Below the pieces are notes generated by a model, which searched no databases, was not told the DNA's origin, and was given only the letters and a program-made list of their open reading frames with translations. Positions 32,861 through 43,508 of a stretch of 64,000 bases of DNA are shown piece by piece. This stretch comes from Brachypterus glaber (taxonomy: Eukaryota > Arthropoda > Insecta > Coleoptera > Kateretidae). A program made the translations under genes and the position numbers. The first letter of the stretch is position 1. Every line of letters starts with the position of its first letter. Where the stretch lies: contig OY294048.1 of the NCBI GenBank assembly GCA_958510825.1, positions 13,347,589 to 13,411,588 of the forward strand, read 5' to 3'.

Positions 32861-34195
32861 TATTAGTAGGGGTGACCGGGGCTAGTTGTCGCAGGGGTAA
32901 GTTGTCGAAGTGCTTATATCCGAAAAAGTAAAATAGTTTTCTGCACCAAACCGATATTAACCTCTGCGTTAAAAAAGTGCCATTTGGTTTGGAATTTTGA
33001 CCAACCCTGTTGATTCTCTTGATATCAAGAAACCCGCGAGACAAGACTTAGATTAGCCCCCCCCCCCATTACAAAAAACCATAGAGGGCCGCTCTAAGTA
33101 AAAATCGCCCAGGCCGTTTTGTCCAGCCCTGTCTGAGCTATTTAAATTTTAGAATTCTAGTTAGAATATTTGACGAGCATTTAAAACCACCTATTAATGA
33201 ACAGAAATATCATATTTATGTCAGAATGTTTCTATTTCATTAACAATGTTAATATTATTTCTGCAAGCTTGCCAAAATAAAGAAAACCGCATACCAACTA
33301 TTTAATTCTTATTAAAATGCATTTAAAAAAAATATGAAAAAATATTAAGGTATATTATTTTCACTTTTGGCAATCCAAAAATATTTTTCAAATTTTTCCT
33401 AACAATTTAGATCAATTATTTACATAACAAATCATTCATCAAATGGACGTACAACTTACGTCAACAAAAAAAATATTTATTTTTGTCATTGTGCACAATG
33501 CCACAAATTTCATGTTGGCATAGGTCAAAAATAAATGCAGGTCTATATTGTTTTGCTGCCAAAGTTACAAAATGAGTTAAATCATGTAGTAATTAAATTA
33601 TATTAGAAATAAATTTAGAGGTAGGTAATAACAAGCTGTAAAGATATGTAATTCTACGTATTCCAGGCTCCCACCGAAGTTTTTCAGATTTTTTTTCATG
33701 ATTTTATGACAATTTTAGGCATTTTATGACAAATTTATTAGTTAAAAACCTGATACATTTCGAAATTTTTTAGGAGAATTTCATCTTCAAAGGCTTGTCG
33801 AACACTTTTGTTACTGTATTAAATGTTATTTTTGTTAAATTTACTTCGAGTTATTTCTAAAAAAAATTATAATATGTATTAAAAAATTAAAATATCAAAC
33901 AAAATATTCAAAATTTACTTTTTTACGAGAATGGCTCATATAAATTACCGGTCAGTTGTTAATACAGTAAAAAATTCTTACAGCCATTCTTTCAATCGAT
34001 AGTAAACATTGAGTTAGAGATAGATACAGAGATAACTCAATGATAGTAAACTCTTGGTTTCAAAACCAACACTTTTTATTTTGTAAAAAGTAACCAACAC
34101 TTTCGTTCGTTACTTAACCCTCAAGTTTACCAACAACTAAAGAAATGGCTGTAATAGTAAAGTAAATACACTGCCCAGTAAAAGAGCTTCCCCAT
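32861..34195. other. No gene seen
   Basis: C-run at about 33057-33067; fragment GTAAAGATATGTAATTCTACG near 33637 belongs to the dispersed repeat noted at 25250. Short hairpin near 34008-34045 (ATTGAGTTA with TAACTCAAT). No ORF. Confidence 0.45.
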
Positions 34196-34490
34196 TTTAC
34201 ACCTCCGCGCTTAAAATGGATTTTTTATTATTAGATTTAATTTTAGAAACCTTAAAAGAATATCAATTTTCACGAAAACTAGCTCCCGCCTCTTTGGGGG
34301 TGCAGTTAGAACTTTTTTATTATCAGATTCTCTTTCAGCAACCTTAAAAACCCCAATACACCCATTTTCACAAAAAAACTACCCCCACCCCTCAGGGGGT
34401 GGATTTAGAATTTTTTTATTCAGATTCACTTTCAGCAACCTCGAAAACCCCAATATACCAGTTTTCAAGAAAACTACCCCCCACCCATTA
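34196..34490. repeat. About 100-bp CCCC...GGGG tandem repeats, left part
   Basis: Three units of the family seen in the 19.3-21.3 kb duplication (ACCCCTCAGGGGGTGGATTT, TTCAGCAACCT, AAACCCCAATA). They are cut by the LINE that follows and resume at 35681. Confidence 0.8.
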
Positions 34491-34640
34491 ATAATAAAAA
34501 TAATAATAATAATAATTTATTCATTCCAATAGATCATATACATGATATAGGACAAGTCAACGTGTAGGTATACATAAATAATTAAATACATGTAATATAA
34601 AACTTAGCTAATTAAAACATATAATAAAGGTATGTAACAG

Positions 34641-35411
34641 TTAAAAACGATATGCTAAAAATTCATCAATCGAATAAAATGCATTTGAAATCAAAACATC
34701 TTTGATTGATTTAACATACAAAGAATATTTTAAATTTTTAATTCTGTGAGGCACTTTATTGTATAATATAGCACCATAATAAAAAGGATTCTGTTTAGAC
34801 ATCTGCAGATTATGTCTGGGGAGTAGAACATTCTCAGCATTACGGGTATTATAATTATGATTATTCTTAAATAAGTCAAAGGCATTTAAATTTGATCTCA
34901 CAAACTTTAAAATTTCAAAGATATAAAGGGAGGGAAATGTTAAGAGGTTTTCATTAATAAAAGTGTTTCTGCAGGAATCGCGATACTTTAGTTGGTACAT
35001 ATTACGTATTGCTCTTTTCTGTATAACAAATACTCGATTTGCTTCGGTAGAATTACCCCACAAAATTAAACCATAACGCACTATAGACAAAAAGTTAGAC
35101 ATATAAAAAACACGTACAACATTCTTGTTGCAAATTTGAGTAAGACGTTTTAAAGCAAAACAATTACTAGAGCATTTTTTGCATACATAGCCAACATGTT
35201 CTTTCCAATTTAAGGACATGTCAACATGTATCCCCAAGACTTTAGTGGATGTAACCTGATGAATGCTTTTGTTGTTTAATTTAATAAGATTGCTTTCCTT
35301 GTAATGTGCTGCGTAAGGATAGAATTGCATAGCGACAGTTTTATCTTGATTTAAAACTAAATTATTTCTGGCAAAAAAGTCTGAAATATTGTGTAGATTA
35401 TTTTGCAACAA
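34641..35411 (-). pseudogene. LINE ORF2, RT thumb and C-terminal region
   Basis: A 256-residue open frame continuing the RT fragment after a frame shift. It contains LNQDKTVAMQF, VLGIHVDMSLNWKEHV and the block IVRYGLILWGNS...VFVIQKRAIRNM, standard after the RT palm in Jockey/CR1-type LINEs. It ends in TAA near 34641, 120-150 bp before the tail. The long uninterrupted frame suggests a fairly recent insertion. Confidence 0.85.
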
Positions 35412-35680
35412 TTGTTGTTAAGCTCTCTATCGCAGTTAGATGAAACTAATGTAAAGTCATCAGCAAAGGCACACCAAAATATTTCCAAAACTAAGTCAAT
35501 ATCATTACAGTACAACAAAAATAAAAGTGGGCCCAATACACTGCCTTGAGGAACGCCTATTTCAATATCATATATATCCGATAAAACTCCAAAAAAATCA
35601 ACTATCTGTTTCCTATTTTTCAGATAATCTCTCAAAATTTCCAGACACTTTCCGCGCAGACCATAAAATTCCAGCTTTTG
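35357..35680 (-). pseudogene. LINE reverse transcriptase, palm part (truncated)
   Basis: The frame contains YLKNRKQ, the RT motif GVPQGSVLGPLLFLLYCNDI and the catalytic FADD box (AFADDFTLVSS). The 5' part of RT and the endonuclease are missing. A one-base frame break near 35400 separates it from the downstream frame at 34641-35411, so the fragment is non-functional. The enzyme family copies element RNA at the target site. Confidence 0.85.
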
Positions 35681-36170
35681 CAGTAGGTGGTGAAATTAGA
35701 AAAAAGTTATTATCAGATTCATATTCGTCAACCCCAAAAACCCCCATATAACAATTTTGACGAAAAATTTGAATATATTTAAAAATATTTAGCCCCTCAC
35801 CCCCTCGGGAAAAAATTTATTATCAAAAAGTCGAAAATGATCAAAATTTGCGTTACGTAATGCTTGAACGTTCCCTATATAGCAATTTTCAATATTTTCT
35901 ATAAAATGCCGCACCCCAATGTTCACCAAAAACAATCCCGAGCTAGAACTTTTGGTAACATACCCGCATGTCAAATTTCAAGTCTCTAGCTTAAATCGTT
36001 CTTAAGTTATCGTGCCCGCAAGATTTCCCGGACAGACCGATCAACAATTTTTTTTTGCTTGAAATTGATTTATATGGACATAAAACGTCATAAATCGCAA
36101 AAATACGCAAATTTTTTGAAAATTTTTGCACGAATACAAGGCTTTCCGAAATTTTGAAAATTGTCAAAAT
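35681..36170. repeat. About 100-bp repeats, right part, with MITE end
   Basis: Repeat sequence resumes after the LINE (GTTATTATCAGATTCATATT, ACCCCAAAAACCCCC). A lone right end of a family-2 MITE lies at 35834-35875 (TTGCGTTACGTAATGCTTGA then ACGTTCCC). After it the repeat tail CGAGCTAGAACTTTTGGTAA matches the 19.9 and 21.0 kb copies. Confidence 0.75.
35834..35875. mobile_element. Family-2 MITE, right end only
   Basis: AAAATGATCAAAATTTGCGT and the terminal ACGTTCCC match the right end of copies a and c; the left half is absent. Confidence 0.7.
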
Positions 36171-36560
36171 GGGAAAGCAAAAGTGTTGATTAGTGTGGTT
36201 ATTTTGTATTTCAGTCAGAAAAATTCCTATTCAGAAATTAAAATGAAACAGAACAGAAATCTAAATATTGTTTTAGGAAGAGTCGTTTTCCCAAAACACT
36301 CGCCTACCAAGATGACCGATATATTTTGTTTTGATATCTTGATGGAGTGTGAAAGAAACGGAAATTCACTTGTTTTAAAAGCGGAAGCCTTGTTTTTCCA
36401 TCCGATTTTCTTGCTGGGAAAAATCCGGCATATATTATTTCATTCACATGATGTACGAAATTTTACATGCAAGACGTGTTTTGTTTATTTTGTTTGGAAT
36501 ATGCTAGAGGATGAAACTAAGATTTTGAGAGCTTCGAGTAAAGGAGTACCAGTTTCATAA
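36126..36560 (+). CDS. Unassigned 144-codon ORF between inverted repeats
   Basis: The open frame starts at a TTG; the first ATG in frame is near 36240 (MKQNRNLNIVLG). It ends with TAA at 36558-36560. Residues include CFDILMECERNGNSLVLKAE and CKTCFVYFVWNMLEDETKIL. I do not recognise a family. A good 3' splice-site consensus (TTTTGTATTTCAG) ends at 36214. The segment 36172-36577 is flanked by about 50-bp inverted copies of the repeat end with GAATACAAGGCTTTCCGAAA. It may be captured cargo, a decayed gene, or chance. Confidence 0.25.
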   Translation: MHEYKAFRNFENCQNGKAKVLISVVILYFSQKNSYSEIKMKQNRNLNIVLGRVVFPKHSPTKMTDIFCFDILMECERNGNSLVLKAEALFFHPIFLLGKIRHILFHSHDVRNFTCKTCFVYFVWNMLEDETKILRASSKGVPVS

Positions 36561-36626
36561 GAGGTTTGATTTATTGCTCACCCATTTTGAAAATTTTCAA
36601 AATTTCGGAGTCTTGTATTCGTTCAA
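36126..36626. repeat. Inverted repeat ends around a unique segment
   Basis: GAATACAAGGCTTTCCGAAA then TTTTGAAAAT at 36132-36165 pairs with ATTTTCAAAATTTC then GGAGTCTTGTATTC at 36594-36621. These are the terminal sequences of the 19.3-21.3 kb repeat family, here facing each other around about 400 bp of unrelated sequence. Confidence 0.75.
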
Positions 36627-37012
36627 AAATTTGATCGATGAGAGAAAAAGTGTCATTTAACAAGAGATCTAAAGATAGTCTGGGGCCGGTGAACTTACCG
36701 GCCACACGAATTCTCAATTTTTTTTTAAACCAAAAAAAAGTACTTACCTTAAATAGTATTTTTGAAAAAAAAAATTGCAGATTACTCACAAATTAGCGAG
36801 AAATTAATTTAAAAAAGTCCGAATTTTGTGCATTTTTAAGTAAATTTCTCTTCTTCTTCTGCTTCTCTACTTCAATTTAGGACCCTGCTAAATAATAAAT
36901 AAACAGCGTTGTCAGATTGTGCATATATTGAAAACGTTTTTTTCTGAGGTTTATATTAAAAATGTACAAAAAGCAATCAAAAACTATAATTTTATTATAA
37001 AAAAAAACACAA
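36627..37012. other. No gene seen
   Basis: AT-rich; a short TTCTTCTTCTGCTTCT block near 36850. No supported feature. Confidence 0.5.
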
Positions 37013-37190
37013 ACGTAAACCAACGCCTCCCATTAAAAAAAAAACACCAAACCAGCAAACTACCAAACCAAACCATTGTTAACGTTAACCAACGCCTCCT
37101 ATTAAAAAAAAAAAAACCAAACCAGCAAACTACCAAACCAAACTATTTTTAACGTAAACCAACACACCCATTAAGAAAAAACACTAACCA
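37013..37190. repeat. 70-bp tandem repeat, about 2.5 units
   Basis: The units begin ACGTAAACCAACGCCTCC and contain an A-run, then ACCAAACCAGCAAACTACCA. A 77-codon frame follows the array and is not a gene. Confidence 0.9.
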
Positions 37191-37845
37191 GAAATTCGTG
37201 AGTATTTTAACAATTTTTTATTATAAAAATTTCAACAATTATTTTATTATATTTATTAATTTTCAGAGAATAGTAAGAGAGCCACTGAAATCAGTGCTGC
37301 TACTACAAACCTCGCTTTCGGCCGTATGATCTTCGGCCGTAATACCCACACCGCTAATATCTAATACTTACATCTGACAACGCTGCATTTTTTTACAAAC
37401 ATACACGAAGTTAGAAACATACATTCACGAAGTTAGAAACATGTAATCTGTCATCATTCTTTGTAAAATAAACAGTTATTTTTACATATAAATTTGTTTT
37501 AGATAAAAAACAACATTTTCCGCATTCCGAATTATTTATAATTGTTAGTTTTAGCATTACAGTGAAAAATTAGTACAAGATTGGCGTTATTTTTTGTGTC
37601 CGGTAAGTTCACCGAAACCGATAGTCTTTTGAGTCGACTGATCCTAGAACTAGAAGCATATACCTAAATAGATTTAACTAGAAAACAAAAAATATAAACA
37701 CAAAACAAAAATAGAAAAAAATGAGGTTATGTTGTTAACTTCAAGTTTCATGTTTGAGGTGTGTGCGAAGAATTATATTTTTATATTCAAATTACTGTTA
37801 AAAATAAATTTTTCTATATTAAGTTTAACATATTTATTTAGTTTT

Positions 37846-37894
<49 letters not shown>

Positions 37895-38220
37895 TGACCA
37901 ACTGTGGCAACAAAATAACGACAAAAAGAAACTTTTACTGAGTACTGAAGTGAGATGAAAAATCACGTCTCTAACAAAGAAAATAATGTTACACAGTGTT
38001 ACCAACATAAAATCTATATTTTATTAATTTATGTTGTACATTTAGAATCAAAATGGAGGACGCATTTAGTCGGGACGCAGAAGTATGCGCAGACGGTCAA
38101 AAATCATTCTAGTTTGTTATTTTGTCTATGGCTTACTGATATCGCTAGAGTTAAACAACAAATCATTCATTAAAAAATGTACAACGCACACTATTGAAGT
38201 TATATAATTTTTTTTTTCTT
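37191..38220. other. No gene seen; TA microsatellite
   Basis: Perfect (TA)n run at about 37850-37887. Short frames are AT-rich with no recognisable content. Confidence 0.5.
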
Positions 38221-38785
38221 CAAGCGTACTAAAATGTTCATATTTTATAACTGAATACACTAGTTAGAAGTGATCTATTTTTTTTACAGTAAAAAAATAA
38301 GTTCATTGTTGTACGCCGTAAAAAAAAGTTAGCAAAACTACCACTGGCGGCAGCACTCTTTGACTTTGATGACATCCATACTTCAAACTTGTTTGTTTAT
38401 TATGTAAACAGGTAGTTGACTCGAGATTCTGTGCAAAAACCTTGTGTGAAATTGATTAAAAATGATTGAAGAAGAATATATGGTTTATACACCTACAAAT
38501 CTCTCCGAAATTGCAAACGCTACATTAGACAAGTTACCATCTAAATCGCGAAAAGTGTACGATTTAGCTTACGAAAAAAAATTAAAATGAACTAAGGAAG
38601 GTTTAAGTTTATTTCGAAAGGGTTTTATTGGCCTATTTTAATAAAAAACATACTTTATTACTGAATAAATTAAATGCAAAAATTAATATTTAAAAAAATA
38701 TATATAGGATGCTTGAAGAAAAAATAGTATGTTTCACTCAGAGGAAAAGTGCTTTTTTTCTTAGTAAAACAATATACTATTTTCC
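38221..38785 (+). repeat. Repeat with recombinase-like mini-ORF, copy 1
   Basis: From TCAAGCGTACTAAAATGTTC to ATATACTATTT it is about 90% or more identical by eye to 44407-45019, including the presumed 5' untranslated region (GGCGGCAGCACTCTTTGACT). The 3' end is half of a hairpin whose central part is missing in this copy. It has no defined terminal repeats and probably derives from one mobile or duplicated gene start. Confidence 0.85.
38462..38590 (+). pseudogene. 42-codon ORF, possible Crypton/tyrosine-recombinase-like N-terminus, copy 1
   Basis: ATG at 38462 in the context AAAAATGA, stop TGA at 38588-38590. The peptide ends LPSKSRKVYDLAYEKKLK. The pattern LP-x-KS-x-K-x-Y-x-x-x-Y-x-K-F/L resembles the start of the core-binding domain of tyrosine recombinases and Crypton-derived proteins; this is inference from memory of the families. 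A splice-donor-like AAGGTTTAAGT follows at about 38598, so it could be a first coding exon. Copy 2 (44651) keeps the frame except for one lost A near the end. Confidence 0.4.
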
Positions 38786-39560
38786 GGCAAGTTAAAATTG
38801 TAGATCTATGTAAAATGGCAGTCAATTTATCCTGAATGTCAAAAATTATCAAAAACAATGGGACATAAAAATACCAAAAAACAGGCATTTTTAAAACACT
38901 AATCATAGCTGCCTGGATCCAATTTTTTCTCAGATTCTGCGCCGAGTTTAGTTTCATTATACGGTTGATAAACCCACATTTAGTAAATTTGACTTAAATG
39001 TATAAAAAACATATTTTTCAAAGTAATTATATACAGTTTTAAAGTTGTTTAGTCTCAGAAAAAGCAACATTAAGTATAATTTACAAGTTAGAAAATTTTC
39101 ACAGAGTTTCAAAGAACGTTGTATGTTCAAATTATAAATAAAATCGTTTGGCGTATACACGTGTGAGTTTATAAAAATTGTTTGCCTCCTATCATCTGTT
39201 AAAAATCAAAATCTTTACGTCGTTCTCTTTGTGTGAAAAGAAAAACGCGGCTTCTAAGTAAAACAGATGACTTGAAAGTTGCCTATAGATTATAAGTGTG
39301 TCATTAAGTTAATAATAATTCGGGATCAAAGCAGGACAGGAAAGAGGTCCTGCATAATGTCAGCACTGCAGCTTGGTTTGTATACAATCAAAATAAGGAG
39401 CACTGTGGTCAACGTTGCAGACTTTAATTTACCGAGAAAAAAATATACTTGTGGCAAATATATTTTTTATCATTACAATAAAAAAGTATATCAAAAGTAG
39501 ACCAAAACAGAGGAGAAGAGTATACTTTAAGCTCCCGAAACAAACTCTTCCTAAGTAAGT
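38786..39560. other. No gene seen
   Basis: AT-rich sequence with weak inverted pairing between 39195 (CATCTGTT) and 39262 (AACAGATG). No supported ORF. Confidence 0.45.
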
Positions 39561-39563
39561 ATA

Positions 39564-40262
39564 CAGGGTGGTCCAGTTTATATCATCAGGATTTTATCAG
39601 TCGAAAGTTTATCGAAAAATAAAGGTAGTGTGTCTAATAAAATATAGTCGAAAATTGCTTCCTTTTTGATGTACAAGGTGTCAAAGAAAATAAATGATTT
39701 TAAATAATTTGACAGGTGGGCCATCTTGTTTTTTTGTTTTGTTGATTTTTGTATTTTGTTGTACTCCTCTATACCAAATTTCAAGTTTCTACGACCTCGC
39801 GTAAAATAAATTTATTTTGAACTCGGTGGAGTATTTTTTAGTCATAAACTAAGTAACTGGCTTTTTAATGTTTTTTTTTTGTTTACAGTTGAGTTATCAA
39901 AAAAATTGTAAGATACAAAAAAGTTTCTAAACTTAATTATAAATCCTCACTACAGTTGGTGTTCTAAAAAAACAGTGGCGTACGTACGTTTTATTAAATA
40001 AAGTATTTTTGAGGAAATCCGTACGCCTCTGGGTTCTAAATAAAATAATTACAACTCTATTTAATAGAGAATACAAAAAAATAATCTAAGCAAAATTTCT
40101 GAAGGCTACCTTTTTTTATTATTGAATTATAGCTAATTAAAAAAAATATTTTCTCTAACATCAAAAAGGAAGCAAAATTCGACTATTCAACAAACTATCA
40201 ACAAACTATTTTTTAATAAACTGAGCTGGTGAAATCCTGATGATATAAACTGGACCACCCTG
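39564..40262. mobile_element. 699-bp inverted-repeat element with CAGGGTGGTCC ends
   Basis: The left CAGGGTGGTCCAGTTTATAT with ATCATCAGGATTT pairs with AAATCCTGATGAT and ATATAAACTGGACCACCCTG at the right. Further arm pairing includes GGAAGCAA with TTGCTTCC and ATCAAAAAGG with CCTTTTTGAT. The left end follows TA. A Tc1/mariner-like non-autonomous element is the likeliest reading. Confidence 0.75.
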
Positions 40263-40289
40263 TGTAGGGTGTATTTGAAATAGGGTCTG

Positions 40290-40530
40290 AAATTTGAAGG
40301 GGTAATTCTACATCAAAAAACATGACAAAAAGTTCCTATAAACATATGTCTTTTAAGAACAAAAGGGAGCTACGCCCCTTTAAAAGGGGGCTTTTATTTA
40401 ATGACTCAGGAACCCTTTCAGATATAGTAACGAGGTTTGGCATGTGAACTAATCTTAATAAGGCCCATCTTTGCATGTTATTTTCATGTACTTATTTTTA
40501 CCAGGGGTGGGCTCGTTTTCTAAACTTGTA
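40290..40530. repeat. Dispersed repeat, direct relative of 32228-32460
   Basis: AAGGGGTAATTCTA, AGTTCCTATAAACATATGT, TTTAATGACTCAGGAACCC and AATAAGGCCCATCTTTGCAT match in the same order. Confidence 0.75.
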
Positions 40531-40646
40531 GTAAACAAGTTGTATTCGTGCGCTAAAAACATATGTTACTTTAATGGAGATTTCTCCCGTTAGATTAGAC
40601 AAGGACAAAAGTTCTACCCAAAAAGGATAGAAGACATACATACACT

Positions 40647-40727
40647 CCCACTTCCACCCAACCAAACAAATTCTGTATTTGTTCTTTGTTGAACAAATAC
40701 AATATTTACTTGGCCGGGCGAAAAGTG
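40647..40727. repeat. Hairpin 1 of a pair (miRNA-precursor-like)
   Basis: CACTTCCACCCAACCAAACA...CTGTATTTGTTC pairs with GAACAAATACAATATTTACT...GGGCGAAAAGTG with several mismatches. The arms match those of hairpin 2 about 100 bp downstream. Confidence 0.7.
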
Positions 40728-40832
40728 AAAATATATTACTTTTATTAAAGGAATTACTGGCGCCATCTAAATTTCAGTAGAATTATCTTATTTTACAGAT
40801 TCACATTAGCTATGTTCGTTTGTGCCGCCCAC

Positions 40833-40922
40833 TGCTACACTTTCCAGCCAACCAAATAAATACTGTATTTGTTGTATGAAAAACAAATACAGTATTTATT
40901 TGGTTGGCTGGAAAGTGTAGCA
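40833..40922. repeat. Hairpin 2: perfect 41-bp arms with 8-nt loop
   Basis: The left arm 40833-40873 (starting TGCTACACTTTCCAGCCAAC) is the exact reverse complement of 40882-40922; the loop is GTATGAAA. The size fits a pre-miRNA or hairpin small-RNA source, but perfect pairing is more like a very young foldback element. Hairpin 1 is a diverged sister. Confidence 0.9.
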
Positions 40923-41159
40923 CAAATGAGATAGAGATAGGGTAGACGTCTTTTGTTTCATAATTCTAGTTGTAGAGAGCTCCATATACCATTTTGACTA
41001 GTTAAGATGAACAGTGTTATTCTTACAATAATTTAATCAAAAAGATTTATTACACATATTTCTTTTTATCAAATAAATAACTTATTAGTTATTATTTTTT
41101 TTAATATGGGGTTATAGAATAATCTATTGCAAGAAAAAAGGCAGCTGAACAGTTGCAAG

Positions 41160-41403
41160 TACCTTGTCAAAACATCGATACTAGGCACTAATTTGAAACG
41201 TTATGAAATAGAAAGTTGTGTGAATAGGCAACCATTAATACACCTGCGTGTTGCACAATTTATTAAAGTTTGAAAGTCTGTATCTCCAAAACGTTATATT
41301 CTGGCAAAAACTGCATAAAACATTTGTTGTAGGACTTAAAAAGAGCTTTCATTTTAAATATAATTTTTTGAAATCGGTTTATAAATAAGTGAGTTATGGT
41401 AAA
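41160..41403. repeat. Dispersed repeat, inverted relative of 30735-30980
   Basis: CTTGTCAAAACAT, TTTGAAACGTTATGAAA, AAAGTTTGAAAGTCTGTATC and ATAAATAAGTGAG match the other copy as reverse complements. Confidence 0.8.
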
Positions 41404-41568
41404 AAAACATTTTACTCCGTTAAACGCCATTTGGTTTGTGAAAACAATTTTAGGAAAAAATAGTATATAACATTTTTTAAGCAATTTAAAAAGATCTTTC
41501 ATGTAAGTACTAAATTAATAAAACAAAATTGTAGGTAAATACCATATAGGTTGCCAAACTTTGAATGT

Positions 41569-42650
41569 AATTTTCTGGTTTGTAAAAAAAAAAAAAAAAC
41601 TCGGATTTTTTGGCAGGTTTTAATGCGTCACTTTATTATATGGCTAACGTTTCTCCCCTCTTTGGGGGCTTTATCAAAGCTGAAAGATAACAACTATTGT
41701 TAATAACAATAATAATGATAATATATAACAAAAATATTTTTTGCCTGTATTGAATCCCATTTTCAGGTAAAATATGTAAATTTTCTTACCTAAAAATTAT
41801 GTGAGCGTAGTTATATATATTATAAACTTGAACATTATGAAAAAGAACCTTTTACAACATAAAAATAAATAAATATTACATTACAATATAAAAATTGGTT
41901 TTGACACCATGTCGAAAAATTTGTAGGTTAAAAGCGTCGTTCGCAGTAAAAAACATGTAACATTTTTTTTTTTTTGTGGGTCGAACCCAGCATTAGTCAA
42001 TTCTCTGTGGTAACATCTAATTACAGAATTAATAGCTAATTCTTTGTGGAACAGTGGTTACTAACCATGCTGGGGGAGTGTATTTCTTTCTTCTTTTTCA
42101 TCCCATTAGTGTAACGGGGGGTGAGATGCATATCCTTTAGCTGGGGCCTCCTTTCCCCTCTTTTCATCTCATCAGTGAAACAAAGGGGGGGGGTATACGT
42201 ACTTTTTGACCGATGTTACCACAGAGAATTGACTAATGCTGGGTTCGACCCACAAAAAAAATGTTACATGTTTTTTACTGCGAACGACGCTTTTAACCTA
42301 CAAATTTTTCGACATGGTGTCAAAACCAATTTTTATATTGTAATGTAATATTTATTTATTTTTATGTTGTAAAAGGTTCTTTTTCATAATGTTCAAGTTT
42401 ATAATATATATAACTACGCTCACATAATTTTTAGGTAAGAAAATTTACATATTTTACCTGAAAATGGGATTCAATACAGGCAAAAAATATTTTTGTTATA
42501 TATTATCATTATTATTGTTATTAACAATAGTTGTTATCTTTCAGCTTTGATAAAGCCCCCAAAGAGGGGAGAAACGTTAGCCATATAATAAAGTGACGCA
42601 TTAAAACCTGCCAAAAAATCCGAGTTTTTTTTTTTACAAACCAGAAAATT
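41569..42650. repeat. 1.08-kb almost perfect palindrome
   Basis: The left arm 41569-42017 and right arm 42212-42650 are reverse complements. The only differences I see are two homopolymer lengths (A16 versus T11, and T13 versus A8); the arms would otherwise both be 439 bp. The spacer is 194 bp and has its own imperfect symmetry. Each arm contains the series TTTGATAAAGCCCCC, AAAGAGGGGAGAAACGTT and AATAAAGTGACGC (as read on the right arm), similar in order to the 13.2-13.7 kb foldback. It may be a young foldback transposon, a palindromic duplication, or an assembly artefact. Confidence 0.92.
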
Positions 42651-43352
42651 AAATAAAACAAAATAATAATTAACTTAATTATAACCAAAAAACGCAAAAA
42701 ATAGGCGTTTTGCCCCATTCTTACCCCCTTATCCCCAATCGTTTACCCCCAAAAATCCAATCAGCTCTCCGAAATATGATAAGAAACAATATTCAAAAAA
42801 CGCTTGTCAATATCTTTTTTAGAAATGGAGTTTACACCCAAATAGACAGACAAACAAACACAGACGAACGCATAAATTTTATTACTAATTTCGAGAAATG
42901 TGAAAAAAACATGGCAAAAGATTTTGACTTTTCGTCCAAGATTTCAATACATCGGCACTCTTAGTAGTACTAAGTGCCAATGTAATTTACATAAACATGA
43001 AGTTAAAAATGCCTAGTTTCGGAGAGATGGGCTTTTGCTCGGTAAAATACATAGCCATACCAGTCCGACGCTGATTTTAAGCCACTGTGCGCGGATTTTC
43101 ACTGTAATTTTAGCGTCTGGTCGGCTGGACTCGAGTAAACATTTTGTGGAAAAAATTCATTTGTAATTAGCACTTTTCCGAATCGCTCTGTGTAGCTTTT
43201 TGGAAGAGTCGATAATTTTTTAATGGCTTCGTTTGATGTTTTAAATGTAGATAATGTATACACGCCATGTTTACTCTAGAAACAATAATTATTAATTCCA
43301 GGTTACACGAATTATTTAAATTTTTTTTCTTCTAATTTATTTTTTATAGAAA
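42651..43352. other. No gene seen
   Basis: An 84-codon frame (42710-42964) covers the repeat-typical ACAGACAAACAAACACAGAC and is not supported as a gene. Confidence 0.5.
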
Positions 43353-43508
43353 TTGGCTTAGTTTACACCATAGGGACTATATTTTAAGTTCAGTTACTTT
43401 TTATCTACCTATCTAGAGATATCTCTGTTTATCGCGTTCTGTAAACAGAGATAGATAGATAAATAGTACTGAACTTAAAATATAGTTCCCATGGTGTAAA
43501 CTAAGTCA
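43353..43508. mobile_element. Hairpin MITE 1 with TTGGCTTAGTTTACACC ends
   Basis: The left TTGGCTTAGTTTACACCATA pairs with TATGGTGTAAACTAAGTCA-like right end (ATGGTGTAAACTAAGTCA). The arms continue with ATATTTTAAGTTCAGT and ACTGAACTTAAAATAT. It is immediately followed by a second element with the same terminal motif. Confidence 0.85.

Larger units (their letters stand above)
34491..35680 (-). mobile_element. 5'-truncated LINE, minus strand
   Basis: A 1.2-kb LINE fragment within the about 100-bp tandem repeats. On the minus strand it begins near 35680 in the reverse transcriptase domain and ends with AATAAATT and an ATT-rich microsatellite tail (34491-34520). The RT frame runs upstream of the first methionine-type codon with LEFYGLRG, a conserved RT motif. 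I could not identify a clear target-site duplication. Jockey/CR1-type by motif style; inference only. Confidence 0.85.

Noticed and set aside
42710..42964. 84-codon ORF after the large palindrome
   Set aside because: It covers AGACAGACAAACAAACACAG text of a kind common in relic repeats and has no domain.
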